The notes under the pieces: generated by a model
Seen by the model: the letters and a program-made list of their open reading frames with translations, nothing else
What the model was told of the DNA's origin: nothing
The model's database searches: none
Assembly: GCA_024336345.1 (NCBI GenBank)
Contig: JANFOG010000007.1
Coordinates: 2,418,001-2,482,000, forward strand
Length of the DNA: 64,000 bases
DNA from: Mariannaea sp. PMI_226
Taxonomy: Eukaryota; Ascomycota; Sordariomycetes; Hypocreales; Nectriaceae
Direction of reading: 5' to 3'
In this document: positions 44,617 to 57,444 of the stretch, piece after piece
How positions within the stretch are numbered: the first letter of the stretch is position 1
How the letters are laid out: every line of letters begins with the position of its first letter
Made by a program: the position numbers and the translations under genes

Positions 44617-46613
44617 ATGTTGGCCGAAACTATCGCGCCTCGTCCTCTGAAGCTTGAGTCCACCTTTAGGAAAAATACCAACTCGAATCGCCACCCTTCA
44701 TCATCAAGCTCGCCTGGTGTTGCCTCAAGAAGTCAACTGGTTGATCCGCCAACTCCAAGACTGCGTTCAGCCTCAAACCAAACCTCATGGCCGTCAGCTG
44801 TGCCATCAGCGACAACACAAATGGTACCAGTCGCGGAAACAGCGGCTACACGATCGTCTACGCTCCCTACCCCAGATTCGGAGCGTCATCATTCATTCGC
44901 TCTGTCAAGAGACACATTTAGCGACTCTCTTCATAAAGCGAAAGCGTATCCTCAGTTGCTAAATCCGCCTCATTTGCAGCAGCCTTTGCATCGTGTTCCT
45001 CATATTCCTCATACACGAGCACCGCCACCGTCGAACCCTCACATGCACCAGCATCAGCAGCCTGATCGCTCAGCATCTCCTTTTCTGTTGCGCCAGCATG
45101 CGACCAGTGACATAAGCAATGTTCCTCCGCGTCATCAGCATATGCAGTACCTGAATTCCTCAAGCCCACTTCAGGAGGCTGCGGCCTACGGAAATTTATC
45201 AAATATAATCTCTCCAATAGACGAAAATATTGTACGCCAAGACTTTCGAGACCAATGGGAGAAGGCCATCCTGGGTTCTCAATATCATATATCGTTTCTT
45301 GTAAGTGCATATGACCCTATTGTAATCTCACTACCATTTAGTTTGAAAGGCTGTGAGAAATTATGATACTACTCCTTGAAGGAAAGCATCGAATTTCGGC
45401 TTTTCAGTTTTTTGCTAAATATTATGTTCCTTACAATCCTAGATAATGGTCTTGCCCCTACAAAGACCCTTTCTCTAGCCAACACTAACGCACTGCCTAG
45501 TTGAATGCGATAATACAACAAGCTAGCAATGAAACTCTATCACACGTTGTCAAAGATTTCGGCGCCAGGATGATACAAGTAACGAAGGAGCACGCGGTAC
45601 GCCATTTGAAGGCTGATGATATCGATGACGTCGCGGACTTGTTACTTTCTCAAGCCAGTTCCAGTTTTTTGGACAAGGCACTTGTCCGGCGCCTTCAAAG
45701 TATCCCTGCACGCCAGCTTGTTAATGCTTTGGCTCAGGCGGAGCGTCTGGGGTATAATGAACACGATATCATCAAGGAGGGGCGTAACGGTCTAGAGCAT
45801 GTTATCCACTTGCAGAACCCAATAACTTTCTCTCCACAAGCGAACTATACTCCTCCACCTATATCTCATACATCTCACGCACCTCCCCTTCCCCATATAA
45901 ACCAAATGGCGCCAGGAGTAGGGAATTCCATGCCAGTTGACAAGTCCACGTCCCCGAGCTTATTTTTCTGTTATTGTGGCTGGCCCTGTAGCTCCCCTCA
46001 GGCTCTGAAATATGTATGTATTACTGACCAAATGTCGCATTAATTACTAATTATATCATAGCATAAGAAGAAACAAAACTGCGGAAACGTCTTGCCATTA
46101 GACCGAATAGGAAGGGAAGTATGTCCGCATTGCGGAAGTCGGTTTAGTAGTGCAGGAGGCCTATATTACCACACCAAAGTGAAAGTCTGTGGTGAATACA
46201 CTCGGGAGCGAACTCGGGAGGTAGCGCAAGCAATTCGGGTATTCTATACCACAAGGGAGGCCGATGGACCCATGGTGCTATCAACGCCTTCCAAATTCCA
46301 AGCCTCTCCTCCAATGCATAGTGCGCCTGCGCAATCTTCAGGCCGATATGAAACATATGTTGGCCTTACACCGAACCAAAAGCGGGAGCTAGACGAGCAG
46401 ATGAGAGAAGCTGAGGAATATTATGGCACCTTAATGAGATCCGCGCTGGCTTTGCCAGAACCAGAAAGGAGTAAGCATCTAGCGGTTCTAAAGAACCGAT
46501 ACAACACGAAAAAGAGCAATACACGCAAAAAATACGGAATTCGTCTCCGAGGACGACGGACCAAAGCTGAGATCAATGCGGAGCGCAGCCGCCTCTTTGA
46601 AACAGCAGATTGA
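44617..46613 (+). CDS. C2H2-type zinc-finger protein with helical middle domain
   Basis: Three exons (44617-45300, 45501-46013 and 46062-46613) join in frame to 582 residues. The first 190 residues are low complexity (Ser/Pro/His-rich, for example HMHQHQQPDRS). A middle helical part (LNAIIQQASNETLSHVV to NALAQAERLGYNEHDIIKEG) follows. Then come two zinc-binding modules near residues 385-440: FCYCGWPCSSPQALKYHKKKQNC and a clearer C2H2-like VCPHCGSRFSSAGGLYYH ending KVC. The C-terminus is strongly basic (KNRYNTKKSNTRKKYGIRLR), consistent with nucleic acid binding in the nucleus. The first intron is 200 bp, long for this window, so an extra small exon or another acceptor is possible. It could be a transcription or chromatin factor; no target is suggested by the neighbours. 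Confidence 0.75.
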
Positions 46614-46990
46614 TCGTCGCTTTCATCAGCCACATGAGGGATTGTCGCTGGCAACAACAACAATAATAATCAATAAACCACGTACAAGAGAGGATAGTGT
46701 GTCAGTGGTTCTGAAGCAGTTTAGTGGGAATCGAATCAACACAAGCAAATGGACAGCTATTCGAATCACAGGCTAGTGCCGAGATGGAGGATGGCAACAG
46801 CCCCGCCATCCCGGCGAATGCCCGAGTCTGCCGACGCCATGGTTATTCGTCGCGAATTCGAACTGCCATGCACTGGATTGAAGGATGAAGATATCCCAGC
46901 GGCTATACCGATTAACTGGTGGACATAAAGGGCGGGAAGACCCTCGCAGCACATCCCGAAGCAGATCTGGCAATCTTTACCAACCACAGT

Positions 46991-47017
46991 ACAACAACAA
47001 CAACAACAACAACAACA
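46991..47017. repeat. (CAA)n microsatellite
   Basis: Nine consecutive CAA/ACA units; not in a supported gene. Confidence 0.9.
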
Positions 47018-48163
47018 TGTGGCTAGACTCACTTACAATTTACTTTTCTAGCACATGATAGACTCTTAAAACTATGAACATATGACCATCTTATTTAATG
47101 AACAAGGGTTGACCAGATTGCAACGCGGTGATATGGAATGGATTGGTTATGGCAACGACGCAATTACACGTTGTTCACTGCTTTTCTGGTAGGAAAGGGA
47201 GCCTCCCTGTTATCGGGACCTCGATTTTCATGACCTAGTGACAAGAAATAGGCCAAAATAACTATCTGTTGGTCGTGTCTATGGACGCATGTACAGTACC
47301 CACTTTCTTCCAGTATAATTGGATGGTAATAGTTTTGTAGATCCTCGTTGCGTCGGCCTGGGGTAAAAGCGGATGAAATCTATGATAAAAGTCCACTAGT
47401 CATGCCCTTTAGTATTGCGTTGATTGCCTCACTAGGTCCCTTGTGGGTGATGGAGGTCCGGCTTCTTAGTCGGAAGCGGGCTTATTGCGTTTCCGTCCGC
47501 GATATCGAGGCCGCCAGCACTGTTCACGGTGTTGGGTAGCTCGACTAGTAAGCGTTTGTGATATGTAAGTATGAAACGTCTAGCAGAATCGCTGAGAAGA
47601 CTACATCTAAGCGAGCAAATAGCACCAGTATTACACGTCAGGGGCGAGTTTCCGTGCGCTTCTCCGTTTTCATATCGAGTACCGAGGTAGGTTCCTTTCT
47701 CATCAGTGTGCTGCCGCCCTGCTTGACCAGTGGAGCTTTCGCTGAAGTTCATTAGCGGGTAGTGTGACGAAAAGCGTAGTGCATGTGAGTACGTAAACGA
47801 CCTGGCTACAACGTCAATTGCTTCTGGCAGTCGTCTAATGATGTTGACTATATGCCATCTAAAAGTATACCTGCCGTAATGTATGCAGCCGGGCCATTAT
47901 GATTATTACGACTAAACAAAAGCTTACCGGATCGGCCGGAAAGACATAAGCCCTCGACTTACAAACCACTCCTTCTACGCAGAAGCCTCTTTTTGCTTTT
48001 TCGGTCTCGGCTCATTCACCGAATACGATTATCGGGTGGATAATTTAGAACTGTCTTTCATGGGTAACTTATGAATCACAGTATGATATCATTCAATATA
48101 CATCAAGCTCAAACGTACATACTTTAGTTGCTTTGTGATGGTATCTCTTTTCCTGGGAACAGT

Positions 48164-48575
48164 CTAGTGAGATGCTAGGCATGCTAAAGTAGGCTGAAAG
48201 CTCCCTCTGCCCTCTTGATAATTGTACACTTGATAATCTACGTAATGCCAACACTCGGCCTCACTAGGATCTGGCTCCCAGCAAAAGTCGTTGATGAAGA
48301 AGACTCCTATTGCGATATCAATGTAAGCATCGCCCCAAAGCTCCAACTAGGATTTTTAGCTATCCAATCAACTGGAATGACAAGTCTCACCAGAGTATAT
48401 CCGACCCCTGCCCATACTTTGAACAGACAGCGCCAGAGCCAATACTCTCTAGACCATATTGCGCATCGAGGAAACTATTGCCGAAGGGCTCGTGTGGGGG
48501 TCTGAGACATACCTTGACCATACTCGTCAGCAAGGCAAGTAATGCCGAGATTGCATGGCCTATTTCTTGATACAT
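48164..48575 (-). other. Possible small gene or gene relic
   Basis: On the minus strand the segment TLLELWGDAYIDIAIGVFFI, then NDFCWEPDPSEAECWHYVDY, reads like real protein and joins in phase across a GTGAGA...CCTAG intron to KVWAGVGYTL upstream. Further upstream a frame starting at 48575 (MYQEIGHAISALLALLTSMVK) would need a 38-base intron, which is too short to trust. No family recognised and no confident start; it may be a decayed gene. Confidence 0.25.
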
Positions 48576-49256
48576 TGATAGAATGCCTAAAACTACCTAA
48601 CATTTGCAGTGCATGTGGCCATACAATCGCTGGCACTTGATTAACTAGAAGGAGTGAAATTTACGTTTACGCTATTCTATTCTAGATCTACTTTTTGCGG
48701 TCTGCTCCAAGGTCGCTTCTGGGTTCCAGTATGAGACCCCAAAGATACCTTACAAGCAAGCAGATGGAGTGAATCCTTCGGGACGAGCAACCGTAAAAAG
48801 TCCCCCGCTCACTGAAATGTTAGCTAGTCCACGACGAAGGTACAAATGCAAGGAGGTAGCCAGGAAAATCCCTACCTATTACGATCACAAGACTTGGGTT
48901 TAGAATATCTTGACAATCCAAATCCTCGCCAAATATCATCTTACAGAGCTGGACCTCTGACCAGCCCCAGAGGTACGAGAGGTGCGCGTGGGGACAGACG
49001 GAAGTAGAGGGCAGTGCTATGGAAATTCAATAGATTCAAAATTGATACGACGTAGATTGTCCCTCCTAGTATATAAGTGGCCTAAGAGATGGCTGTTCGT
49101 ACGATACGTCTGTTCAGACGCGTAAGAAAGAAAATAATAGTATCATCGACCAACTTAGTGTAATAGGACATTTGATAACTATCTGAATGACTGCTGTTTC
49201 ATTGTAGCTGCACTGAATAGGTACAACACAAGCTTCCAAGTTACTCCGAGCTTGAC

Positions 49257-50116
49257 TCAAGCTGTCTTGCCCTCTTTGATATATGCCGCAATGTTAGGCC
49301 GTGCCTCAACTGCTTCGACAAGTTTCTTGAGGGAACCAGGAAGGGTGGCCTAGAATAAGTAAGTAGTGATTCAGGATCTTGTGGATATAGCATTGCTTAC
49401 AGGAAGAGTCCCAGTTCTTTGGTCGTTGTCGATAGATTGATATACTGCATAATCCGCATATGTAATCTTATCGCCGAGAAGATAGGGCCCGCCACGTTCG
49501 GAATAGTAATCGTCTAGGATCCGGTAATACTTTGGAACAAATTCATTCTTATACTCATCAGTGACTTTGCCTAAGTTGGCCACCCACTGAACCTAAGGTG
49601 AAATCATCAGTTTAAGATTTTTGGTATGGGTCAATATGATTTGTACACACCCTCCAGTCGTTATGAACATCTGCAACTGCATCGACGATATACTTCTCAA
49701 AGCTAGTATCTCCTTCGTGACTACCAATTTCTCGAGAGAGATAGCGTAGTATAGAAAGATGCTGAAAGTAATAATTAACGAATGATTCGATTAACTTTAA
49801 TCACATATACGCTCACCTGTCTCAGAATCTTGCCGTTATACTCCAAAACCGGCACTTGACCCGTTTTGGATAACCCTTGCTCTTGCAACTTCTTGCTATT
49901 GGCCGGCCAGGTATCGTCGTACTTCATACGAACATCCTTGAAATCAATTCCATTATCCCTCAGGAAAAGACTTATTTGAGGTTAGTTGTGAATTTCACTA
50001 GTAAACGCTGAAGCTCCATTGAGATCGAGGAGTTTCACGTACCGGATAACCTCGCCACGGCCGAGTCGGCCTATATTAAGGTAGTGGAGAACTGGGAGAG
50101 AACCTCCGGAAGACAT
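49257..50116 (-). CDS. Glutathione S-transferase
   Basis: Five exons (50116-50043, 49970-49817, 49761-49651, 49592-49401 and 49349-49257) with short GT-AG introns join in frame to 207 residues, a normal cytosolic GST length. The N-terminal thioredoxin-fold domain is clear: LPVLHYLNIGRLGRGEVIRL (with the candidate catalytic Tyr), GQVPVLEYNGKILRQ with the cis-Pro of VPVLE, and LSILRYLSREIG. The C-terminal all-helical domain has GDKITYADYAVYQ, the usual N-capping/hydrophobic-staple region, and ends ARPNIAAYIKEGK. It is closest in pattern to sigma/alpha-like GSTs. It would conjugate glutathione to electrophiles in the cytosol. The Ser of the usual glutathione-binding Q-S pair is His here (RQHLSILRY), which may alter binding. 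No metabolite cluster is visible around it. Confidence 0.9.
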
Positions 50117-53100
50117 GTTTAGAATGAAATATTGTTGAGGAAGTTGGCGCGAGAAATCATGTCTGAGCGATTCAGAACCTTTTATAATCCTAGATGAGGG
50201 TATCGTGTCGGCTGGCATGTGCAGAAAGCTCAACATTGATTAGTGCAGGCAGGATTCCAGCTTACTCTAGCATGGATGAGAAATGGTCACCCCCTTGCCA
50301 ATCCTATTGCGGTGAGGGTCGTTGGGATTACCTCTTACCCAATAGCGACAAAGTGAGCAAACATATGAAGCAGCTAGTTTGAAACTCTTGATAGTTCATT
50401 TTGAACGGGGCCATATTAGAGCACAATTTTGAGATTAGAATTTAATTCAATAACGGGCAGGCAGGTCATTTCTTTTGGTTTACTGAAGAGCCGATTTCTT
50501 GCACTGCCCAACCATATGTTGTCGAGGTTGAGCGTACGCGACATTCTGCACACTCGACTTCAGGAACGGAGCTACTTGGTGAGACCCGGTAGTGCATGGT
50601 ACAGCATTGTTGTCAAAGCGCATGGCGAATGAGTCGTAGTTTTCTAATCTGTCGCTTAAACCTTTTCCGGTGATCAGAGCTTATTAGATCGCTGCATAGA
50701 GAGATCGGCAGTGCAGCACAAAGTTCCTATTCCATTCCTTCTTCCGCCTCGTGGTTGAAAGGATTGCGGCGCCACGGGCGCGTCGATGAGTATCACGAGG
50801 TAATGAAATTGGTAAAGGTGGACAAGAGAAAGCATGTAGACGTGTGCATCTTAATTCATCTCTCTGCACAACCTTGAGATTGCATCTCTGTGGTATATTT
50901 TGTCGTTCAGCTCTTGATATTCATTGACCTCTTATGCACCTACACGATGTCCAGATACTACTACGAGTGAGATGGCTTATATTGGGCATCGTAATATCCT
51001 AGCTGTCAATACTTAGGTTACAAGTGTACATGAGTGCAAGGCGTTGCTAACAGATATCGAAACAGGTAGATACGCATCAATGCATGGTATAAAAATTGTA
51101 CTTTTTTTTGTCTTAGTGAATTCAGATGTATAGTACAATCATATGCACGGTATTGGTTTCAAAGTTGATGATCATTTGGCGATTCCACTCTGACTATCCA
51201 CAAGAAGAGCCATAGGGCAACTTTTACCGAGCCTTTGGTCATTGCAGGATGGAGAGATTTAAACAGCGCCACGTTCCGGTGAGAGGCTGCCAAGCCATGG
51301 TGCGAGGAGGAAGGGGTATTTGTTGCAGATCAATCAGCCATCCTTCGCACGGCTACTTACGAAAGTCTGAATGAGGACTAGGATGAAGCCCTGTGGCCCC
51401 GCTGCCCCGAGCCTTATTTTCTCGTTCCAGATTTCGAGTGGGAGCTTTCCTAATAGCTCGATGGAGGGCTGTAGATCATTCACGTATATGATCGAGTTGT
51501 TAATCCTAAACCTCTCACAATGCCATTATTATAGCTTCATCACATAAGCTTCATCACATAAGAAAAGATTACTTACTATTCTTAGCAACTTTACCGAGAG
51601 AATATACAGGATCGAGGATGCCCCATTTTCCTTCTCCCATTTGGGAGTATTTGTCATTGATAAGAACTTTGTTCACAAAAGAATTACATAGCGGAAGATA
51701 TGTTGCATCTTCTTTTCTTGCTTGTGCGATCCCTCTCCAAGTACAATCTCAATTTGTGCCTCTACGAGAGAGTTCGGGAGCCAACAACCTCACTATTCGA
51801 CGAAAGATATAAATAACAAGTAGACATATATATTCTAGAACACCTCTTTTACTAGGCAAGAGCTTTTTTTTTCGTATTCAAGGCCCCAGCAAGAAACGAC
51901 TGTGAGAGCGCCCCTGCCTCGAATTGAATAAACAGCAGTTTGAGCAATACTTCAGGTGGTTTCTTGACATCTTCCACTAGAGCGTTTTCTTTGGCTGCAT
52001 CATTTATGCATGACTGGATCCTGATCACTATGTTGCTCTGAATTATCTGGGACATACAAATCAGAAGTCCGGTGTACATCTGTACATCGGTTGAGGCGAA
52101 TGTGCAAAAGTGGACGGGCTCACATTGAGTGAGACAGCGCTCAGACTACAGGCGCCGCCCACAACTCATTTGCGTTCATATTTATATTTTCCCATATGGC
52201 GCTGTGTTCCCTCAGAATAATTCTAATTTCTATAGAAGATGGAACTCAATATCTCCACAACCCTTCGGTAAAACAGAAAAAAGATCTTGGGTTCCAATAA
52301 CCTCTTTCTTCCGTTTGCGAGACCGACTTCTCTTCGAGACGGTAATTAGAAATATTATACATGGAATCATGAAACATAAGCGTTGACTAAGGCTAAGATG
52401 GCTTATGTGGGATCTGTTAGCCTAGTGGCGGGCTAAAAGTCAGCAAGGCGTGAGGCGTGGCCAGCCCGAAGCCCTTGTCATTGCTCCCACATAAGAGATC
52501 CTTTTTAACTCCCTTCTGTAGAACTTTGGGCTAACGCTCACTTATTATGCATCTAGCTGCAACTAGCTCTACTGGGTGCCGCACGTGCGTTTGCGAGTCT
52601 CGAACAGCTCCAGACGCCCACGAAACTAGAAAATCAGGGCTGACTAGGGATTTCCAAGTTCCACCAACTTCTAGACTTGCCTCATTCCTTCTTTCAGGAT
52701 AGCAGGTGTAATGATCAAAGAAATGTTAGACTGAACGCTGAATCGTGCATTACTCCGTCGCCCGATTCGGATCTTTTTTTTTCCTTGTGTGAGGATGGGG
52801 CGCTGGACAGCTGTATGTTGAGCATGAAAGATTTGCCACCATGACGGCGCCTTTCAGAAGCGGCATATCATTCGGTAGTCCAAGTACACGGCCATATTTG
52901 GTCTAAGAGTTTCCATTCAGCCTACCACTATCTAATAAATAAGGGCCCACATGCGTGCAACATATTCAATGCTTCAGGGAGTGACCTGAGGACGTGATTT
53001 CGGGCAAAGTTTCCTTAATTCTGTTTTTGGAAGCGAGACGGTGTTAAAGACTGTATCTCGCTGTAGACCCTATTCACAGCTTGCTTCCCCCTAAAGCTGT

Positions 53101-53295
53101 AGGGAAACCCCATCGGCAACACCTTTATACTCTGAACCATTTAGTCCTCCTGATTTCTTCTCCTGCTTATTAAGTTGGCGGGGAAGCTGAACTTGGAAGA
53201 CAGGTACGTTTTCGCGAGCTTCGCCATCCCCATGTTAGCAGGTTCTTTCTCACTCTTAGAAACCAGGACCCTAAACTCTTTTGTCGCTGCAGAAT
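50117..53295. other. Gene-free region
   Basis: About 3.2 kb. A perfect 14-bp tandem duplication (GCTTCATCACATAA) lies at 51534-51561. A minus-strand frame at 51852-52079 (75 codons) follows a possible splice acceptor but shows no recognisable family and is not called. Confidence 0.45.
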
Positions 53296-55082
53296 ATGCC
53301 TGCTTCGAGGTGCGGAACATGTAGAGGTTTGGAGCAAATCACCCTTTCGGACCGGAGGGGGATGGGACGAGACATCAGATTACTAACATGCAAGATCTAG
53401 ATCGAAAAATACGATGTGACGGCGCATTTCCAACCTGTACAAACTGCCTTCGCGCTCGAAGAACATGTCAAGGGTATGGCCTGCGATTATCATGGCCTCA
53501 TAGACACGATAGAAGACGAGCCATCGAGGGCCCTGAACCACCTACACATACCGGCAATAGACCTATCACAGTGAACAGATGGGTAAATACAAGTGTTCTA
53601 GACATTGAGTTATACATCAATCTGTCCGATTCTTTATACATGCGAGGTCAGCATACAGTTGGCATAGGGTTCCAATTTACTGCGAAGTCTAACATGGCTT
53701 ACAGATCGGGCTATACGCCTTCCATTGCCTGCCCCGGTAGCTGCCCTTTCATGGAATCCATCACAGTCTGATGCCACTATCAGTGAGCTGTTGCGATACT
53801 GTAAGTACCGTACATAATTCTGCCAGATACCACACGCTAACGAAAAATATAGTCGAATCAGTTGCCCTCTACACATTATCGACATGTGAGGACGATCCTC
53901 GCAAGTTTTTGGGAGCCTTGACTCGTCTGGCATTGACAGATGCAGAAGACTCTTCAAAGGCAGTTTTACAAGCTATATGTGCGGTTGCCTCAGTGCACCG
54001 TCATGGTCTTCAAGCTCAATCGGTTCGATATCAGGGCACTGCCATAAGAGCGCTGATGTCCTCGGCCGAAAATGGTATAAACGACACCCAAGCTGTACAG
54101 CATGTTGCTACTAGTATGCTTTTGTGTTCTTTTGAGGTCAGCAACTATGCCCATAATCATCATCAGATACTAGGCACTCACGGTTCGGAAAGGTACAAGC
54201 AAGTTCGCGGAAGCCAGGGCCTTGGCTCTGGTATGTCAATGGCGCCAAGCGTTTGATCCATACAATACATCCTGAGAAGCGAACACTCACTGCAGAGTTT
54301 ATGGCAATGGTAAATTGGGTATATTATCATGACGTCATGTCTCAATTCTCCCTTCGGCATTGGCGTGTTGGTCAGACGGCAGATGTGTGGGACTTTTCTC
54401 ACCCACTAGGGCCTGCTTTGTGCAATCTTTCTCAGGTGAGCAGCTCTCGTTCTCCGTGACAGCAGGTTATAGCTAATGCAAAAGCTCTTATTAGCTTACA
54501 GGTATCAGTTCTTGCTCCCTTTCTGTGCTTGAGCCGCTTTCTGAAGTATTCAGAAGTCTTGTTGCGCCCTCAAATCCTCAGTTTCGCAACCAAAGCTACA
54601 GAGATCGCATGGGAATTTTAGAAATGAGACTCGATGATTTCCCAGCGAATCTAAGTGCGCTTTCCGCGCCCTCCGACAAGGGTCCGATTCGAGCCAATTC
54701 AGACAGGCTTGTGAGCCTCTTTCGGCTAGCTGCTCTTGTCTACCTGGAGCGCATATCTAACAACCTTTCTGGCTCATCACCCAAGCTTGATGTCTGGATC
54801 AATTCAGCATTCAGGATCATGACGAGTATTCGGGCTTGTAAATATCTATTTCCATTGCTGATCTTTGGCTGTGAAGCACGCACGGATGCTCATCGAATCA
54901 TCATGCTGGATACTATCAATGAGACCGCAAGAAAAACCCATTCCCTAAATCTGCAGTCGCTGTTAGGGCTGCTACAAGCTCTCTGGAGCCAGGACGATCT
55001 GCAGGGAATGTGCGAGATGGACTATAACGAGAGATTGAACGCCATAATCAGCGTCAATGAGACAATTCCTTCTTTCGCCTGA
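53296..55082 (+). CDS. Zn2Cys6 fungal transcription factor, six exons
   Basis: Exons 53296-53326, 53401-53646, 53705-53800, 53853-54136, 54193-54435 and 54495-55082 join in frame to 495 residues. The first splice falls inside the zinc cluster: using the acceptor at 53400 restores the exact C-X2-C-X6-C-X6-C-X2-C-X6-C spacing (Cys6, 9, 16, 23, 26 and 33; MPASRCGTCRDRKIRCDG), whereas the earlier AG at 53394 would insert two residues, so this acceptor is chosen. A trans_2-like helical region follows (SELLRYFESVALYTL, ARAL-type stretch AICAVASVHRHGL, WLWYVNGAKRLI, NWVYYHDVMSQFSL). It is likely a nuclear regulator with unknown targets; no biosynthetic or transport genes adjoin it. The donor of the first intron (GTTTGG) is weak. 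Confidence 0.82.
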
Positions 55083-57444
55083 GCGGCTATTGGGCTTGAT
55101 AGAGCAATTGTGGGCAAAAGTTGAGATGGCTTGGAATGGTGTTGTACGATGGTTGACCAAATCGAGAAACATGCACCTGTAATCAGGGTCATGGCGAGTT
55201 GTAAGTTGGGAGCAGGTTATGTTGGGCCTTTTTTGACGGCTGCCTTTCCCAATTGCCAATTACGCATTATAAAAACTGCATATCATTTTTCACTTGATAA
55301 CATAATACAAAGCTCATCACATAGTTAATCCGAACTGATAGTACTGGGCTTCTACGTACATAACCTGATTGCTCGGTTTGTTTAAGAGGCATTATCCTTA
55401 GGATTATGCCTGCCTCAAAGCCTTGGAGTAATCATCTTTCTTACAACCTAACATGTTGACCTCATATGGTTTGGATCACCCTACCAAGCATACATCCATA
55501 TCCAATGATAATGACTGTTGTTTCCAATACAAGTACCTTCGAATGGTTTGCGAAGCTTCGATGCTGATGAAGCTAGCGGTACTGCGCTACGAGGTTCTTA
55601 CTGAAGTCGAGGTGCACCGTGCGCGTCGTGCGCCGTTCAAACACGGGAAGTTGTTGATTGCCTCACGGGTACGTACCGGCCAACCCAGCACGGGGCCCGT
55701 GTTGGGTTGCCGGCATTTGGCACATCATCTCACATTTATAAGATTACTCACTCGTACTGATCGCGTCCCTTCTTCATCTCAGCCCTTCGGCAATTGCTAT
55801 CCCCGGACAATTCGCTGTATTTGGAATAACGTTAGTTGCTCTTGCGTTCGGATACTTACTGTCTTCGGATACTTTGCTCTCTTCGGATACTTTGCTGACT
55901 TCGGACACTTATTGTCTTCGGACAATTTTTACATCCTCACTACGATTTCTAAGAAAAGAAAAATCGATTAATATCTTCCTGTTAGGCTGACAAATGATCC
56001 GGGGCTACACGAATGTGAGGCGAAGAAAACACAGCAAAGAGATGACATCAAACCTTTAGAAACGACATATTTGGTAAAATGGTGTGTGCTTTGTGAGGTA
56101 GATGTCATCTGTGGCTTGATTGAGTGGCTGCTACCCTATGGTTGAAGCCACATGACCAGTGGTCATACATAGTGAGCGCGTGCGATACTCTTGTCTTGCG
56201 GCAGGACAAGCATGTTTTTGTGTCCGCGTACGAAACTCCACCAATGTTGGTTCTTTCTTTTCGTGCCTTATGTCAAGGAAGTCAGCAAAGAGCCAACCAC
56301 CCTCACCCTATTCGCTAGGATATTCCTCCACGCTGGGCTGTTCCTGTACTTTTCACTAGAATCGTGTGAACCTTAGAGTCTCTTTGTGGTATTGAATAGT
56401 TTTCTCGACTATATTACATGCATTGCCTCGTTTCATTCTAACTATATAACCCCCAAGTTCCTGCTGCTGTAGGGCCCAGAAAGTTTTGCAATGCAACTGA
56501 ACGTAGTTGATGGACTGGCGACCCTCCCTGACGACCCTCCCTGATGGACAGTCTAACATCTCGATTTAAGGTATTTGGCATGCAAATAAGCAGTCCTGCA
56601 GGTCGATCTTCTGCAAGGGGGATAACTTAATTATTATTAGAGATTAATTTTTATTTAGAACATATTGTCAAGACTACTAAAAACATCATGCTTCGTTCAG
56701 GATACCATAATCTGCCTCATAATACTGCATAGTATGATTACACATCCCCCTCAAGGAATCTAAACCGCGATATTTCGAATTACCTATAATAAGCTCCTAT
56801 GCTTATAATTCTTAGGAGTTCCGGTTTGGCTCTAAACAGTGGAGAAAGGCCCTTTGTTGTCTAGAAATAGCCGACTGTATACGAGACCGAGATTACCTGA
56901 TGGAAAGCGAAAAAAAAAAGGATCTAAACTGGGTGGGATATTCTTATATAGCCCACCAGCTTCTTCCACATCTGGAAGTGAGGAAACTATTCGCGAACTC
57001 CAAGTGGAAGGAAGACTGAAGAACCAGGGCCTTGATCCATGCTCATTAATACACTCAACCTACTTCTGGGAATTGAAGCAATTGCTACAGGATGACAAGA
57101 TCCACTCTGGACAATACCCGGTCTTAGACTTCACATGGGCTTTTCATTGGACTCCGGAGCGCACAAGTGAGCCGCCCACAAACAATAGTTGCTGGCAGAC
57201 AAAAGTCCTCCTGGTGCTTACATCACGATTCAATTATTTGTTTCAGCAACGCCCCCTTAAATAATCCCATAGGCTATTCACGTTCACTCAATTCCATTCA
57301 GTACCGTATTTGTTCCAGTATAAGAGTACATGTCAGACATCTCCCCTAACCTTCATAAGTTTTCCTCTACTGAACTTCAAATATAAACTTGCCAATAAAT
57401 CTACGACCATTTAGTTACATCGTACTCCATCCTCATATTACAAT
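55083..57444. other. Gene-free region with short tandem repeats
   Basis: About 2.4 kb. Contains the TTCGGA-anchored tandem array at 55.85 kb and a perfect 13-bp doublet (CGACCCTCCCTGA) at 56519-56544. An open frame of 141 codons at 56839-57264 has no recognisable motif and is not called. Confidence 0.45.
55847..55927. repeat. Tandem repeat, 17-18-bp unit x 5, anchored by TTCGGA
   Basis: TTCGGA(T/C)A recurs at 55847, 55864, 55882, 55900 and 55917, each followed by CTT and a T-rich spacer; copies diverge toward the right end. Confidence 0.8.

Larger units (their letters stand above)
46614..49256. other. Gene-free region
   Basis: About 2.6 kb. Holds a CAA microsatellite and a weak protein-like stretch on the minus strand at 48.16-48.58 kb, listed separately. 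Otherwise nothing recognised. Confidence 0.45.

Noticed and set aside
51852..52079. 75-codon minus-strand frame with a possible acceptor before it
   Set aside because: No coherent upstream exon or homology; left uncalled.
53395..53400. Earlier splice acceptor (AG at 53393-53394) in the second Zn2Cys6 gene
   Set aside because: It would place eight residues between the second and third cysteine; the acceptor at 53400 gives the canonical six.
55453..55971. 172-codon open frame
   Set aside because: Its end runs through the TTCGGA tandem repeat and no motif is recognised.
56839..57264. 141-codon open frame
   Set aside because: Composition is unremarkable and no motif is recognised; cannot be told from chance.
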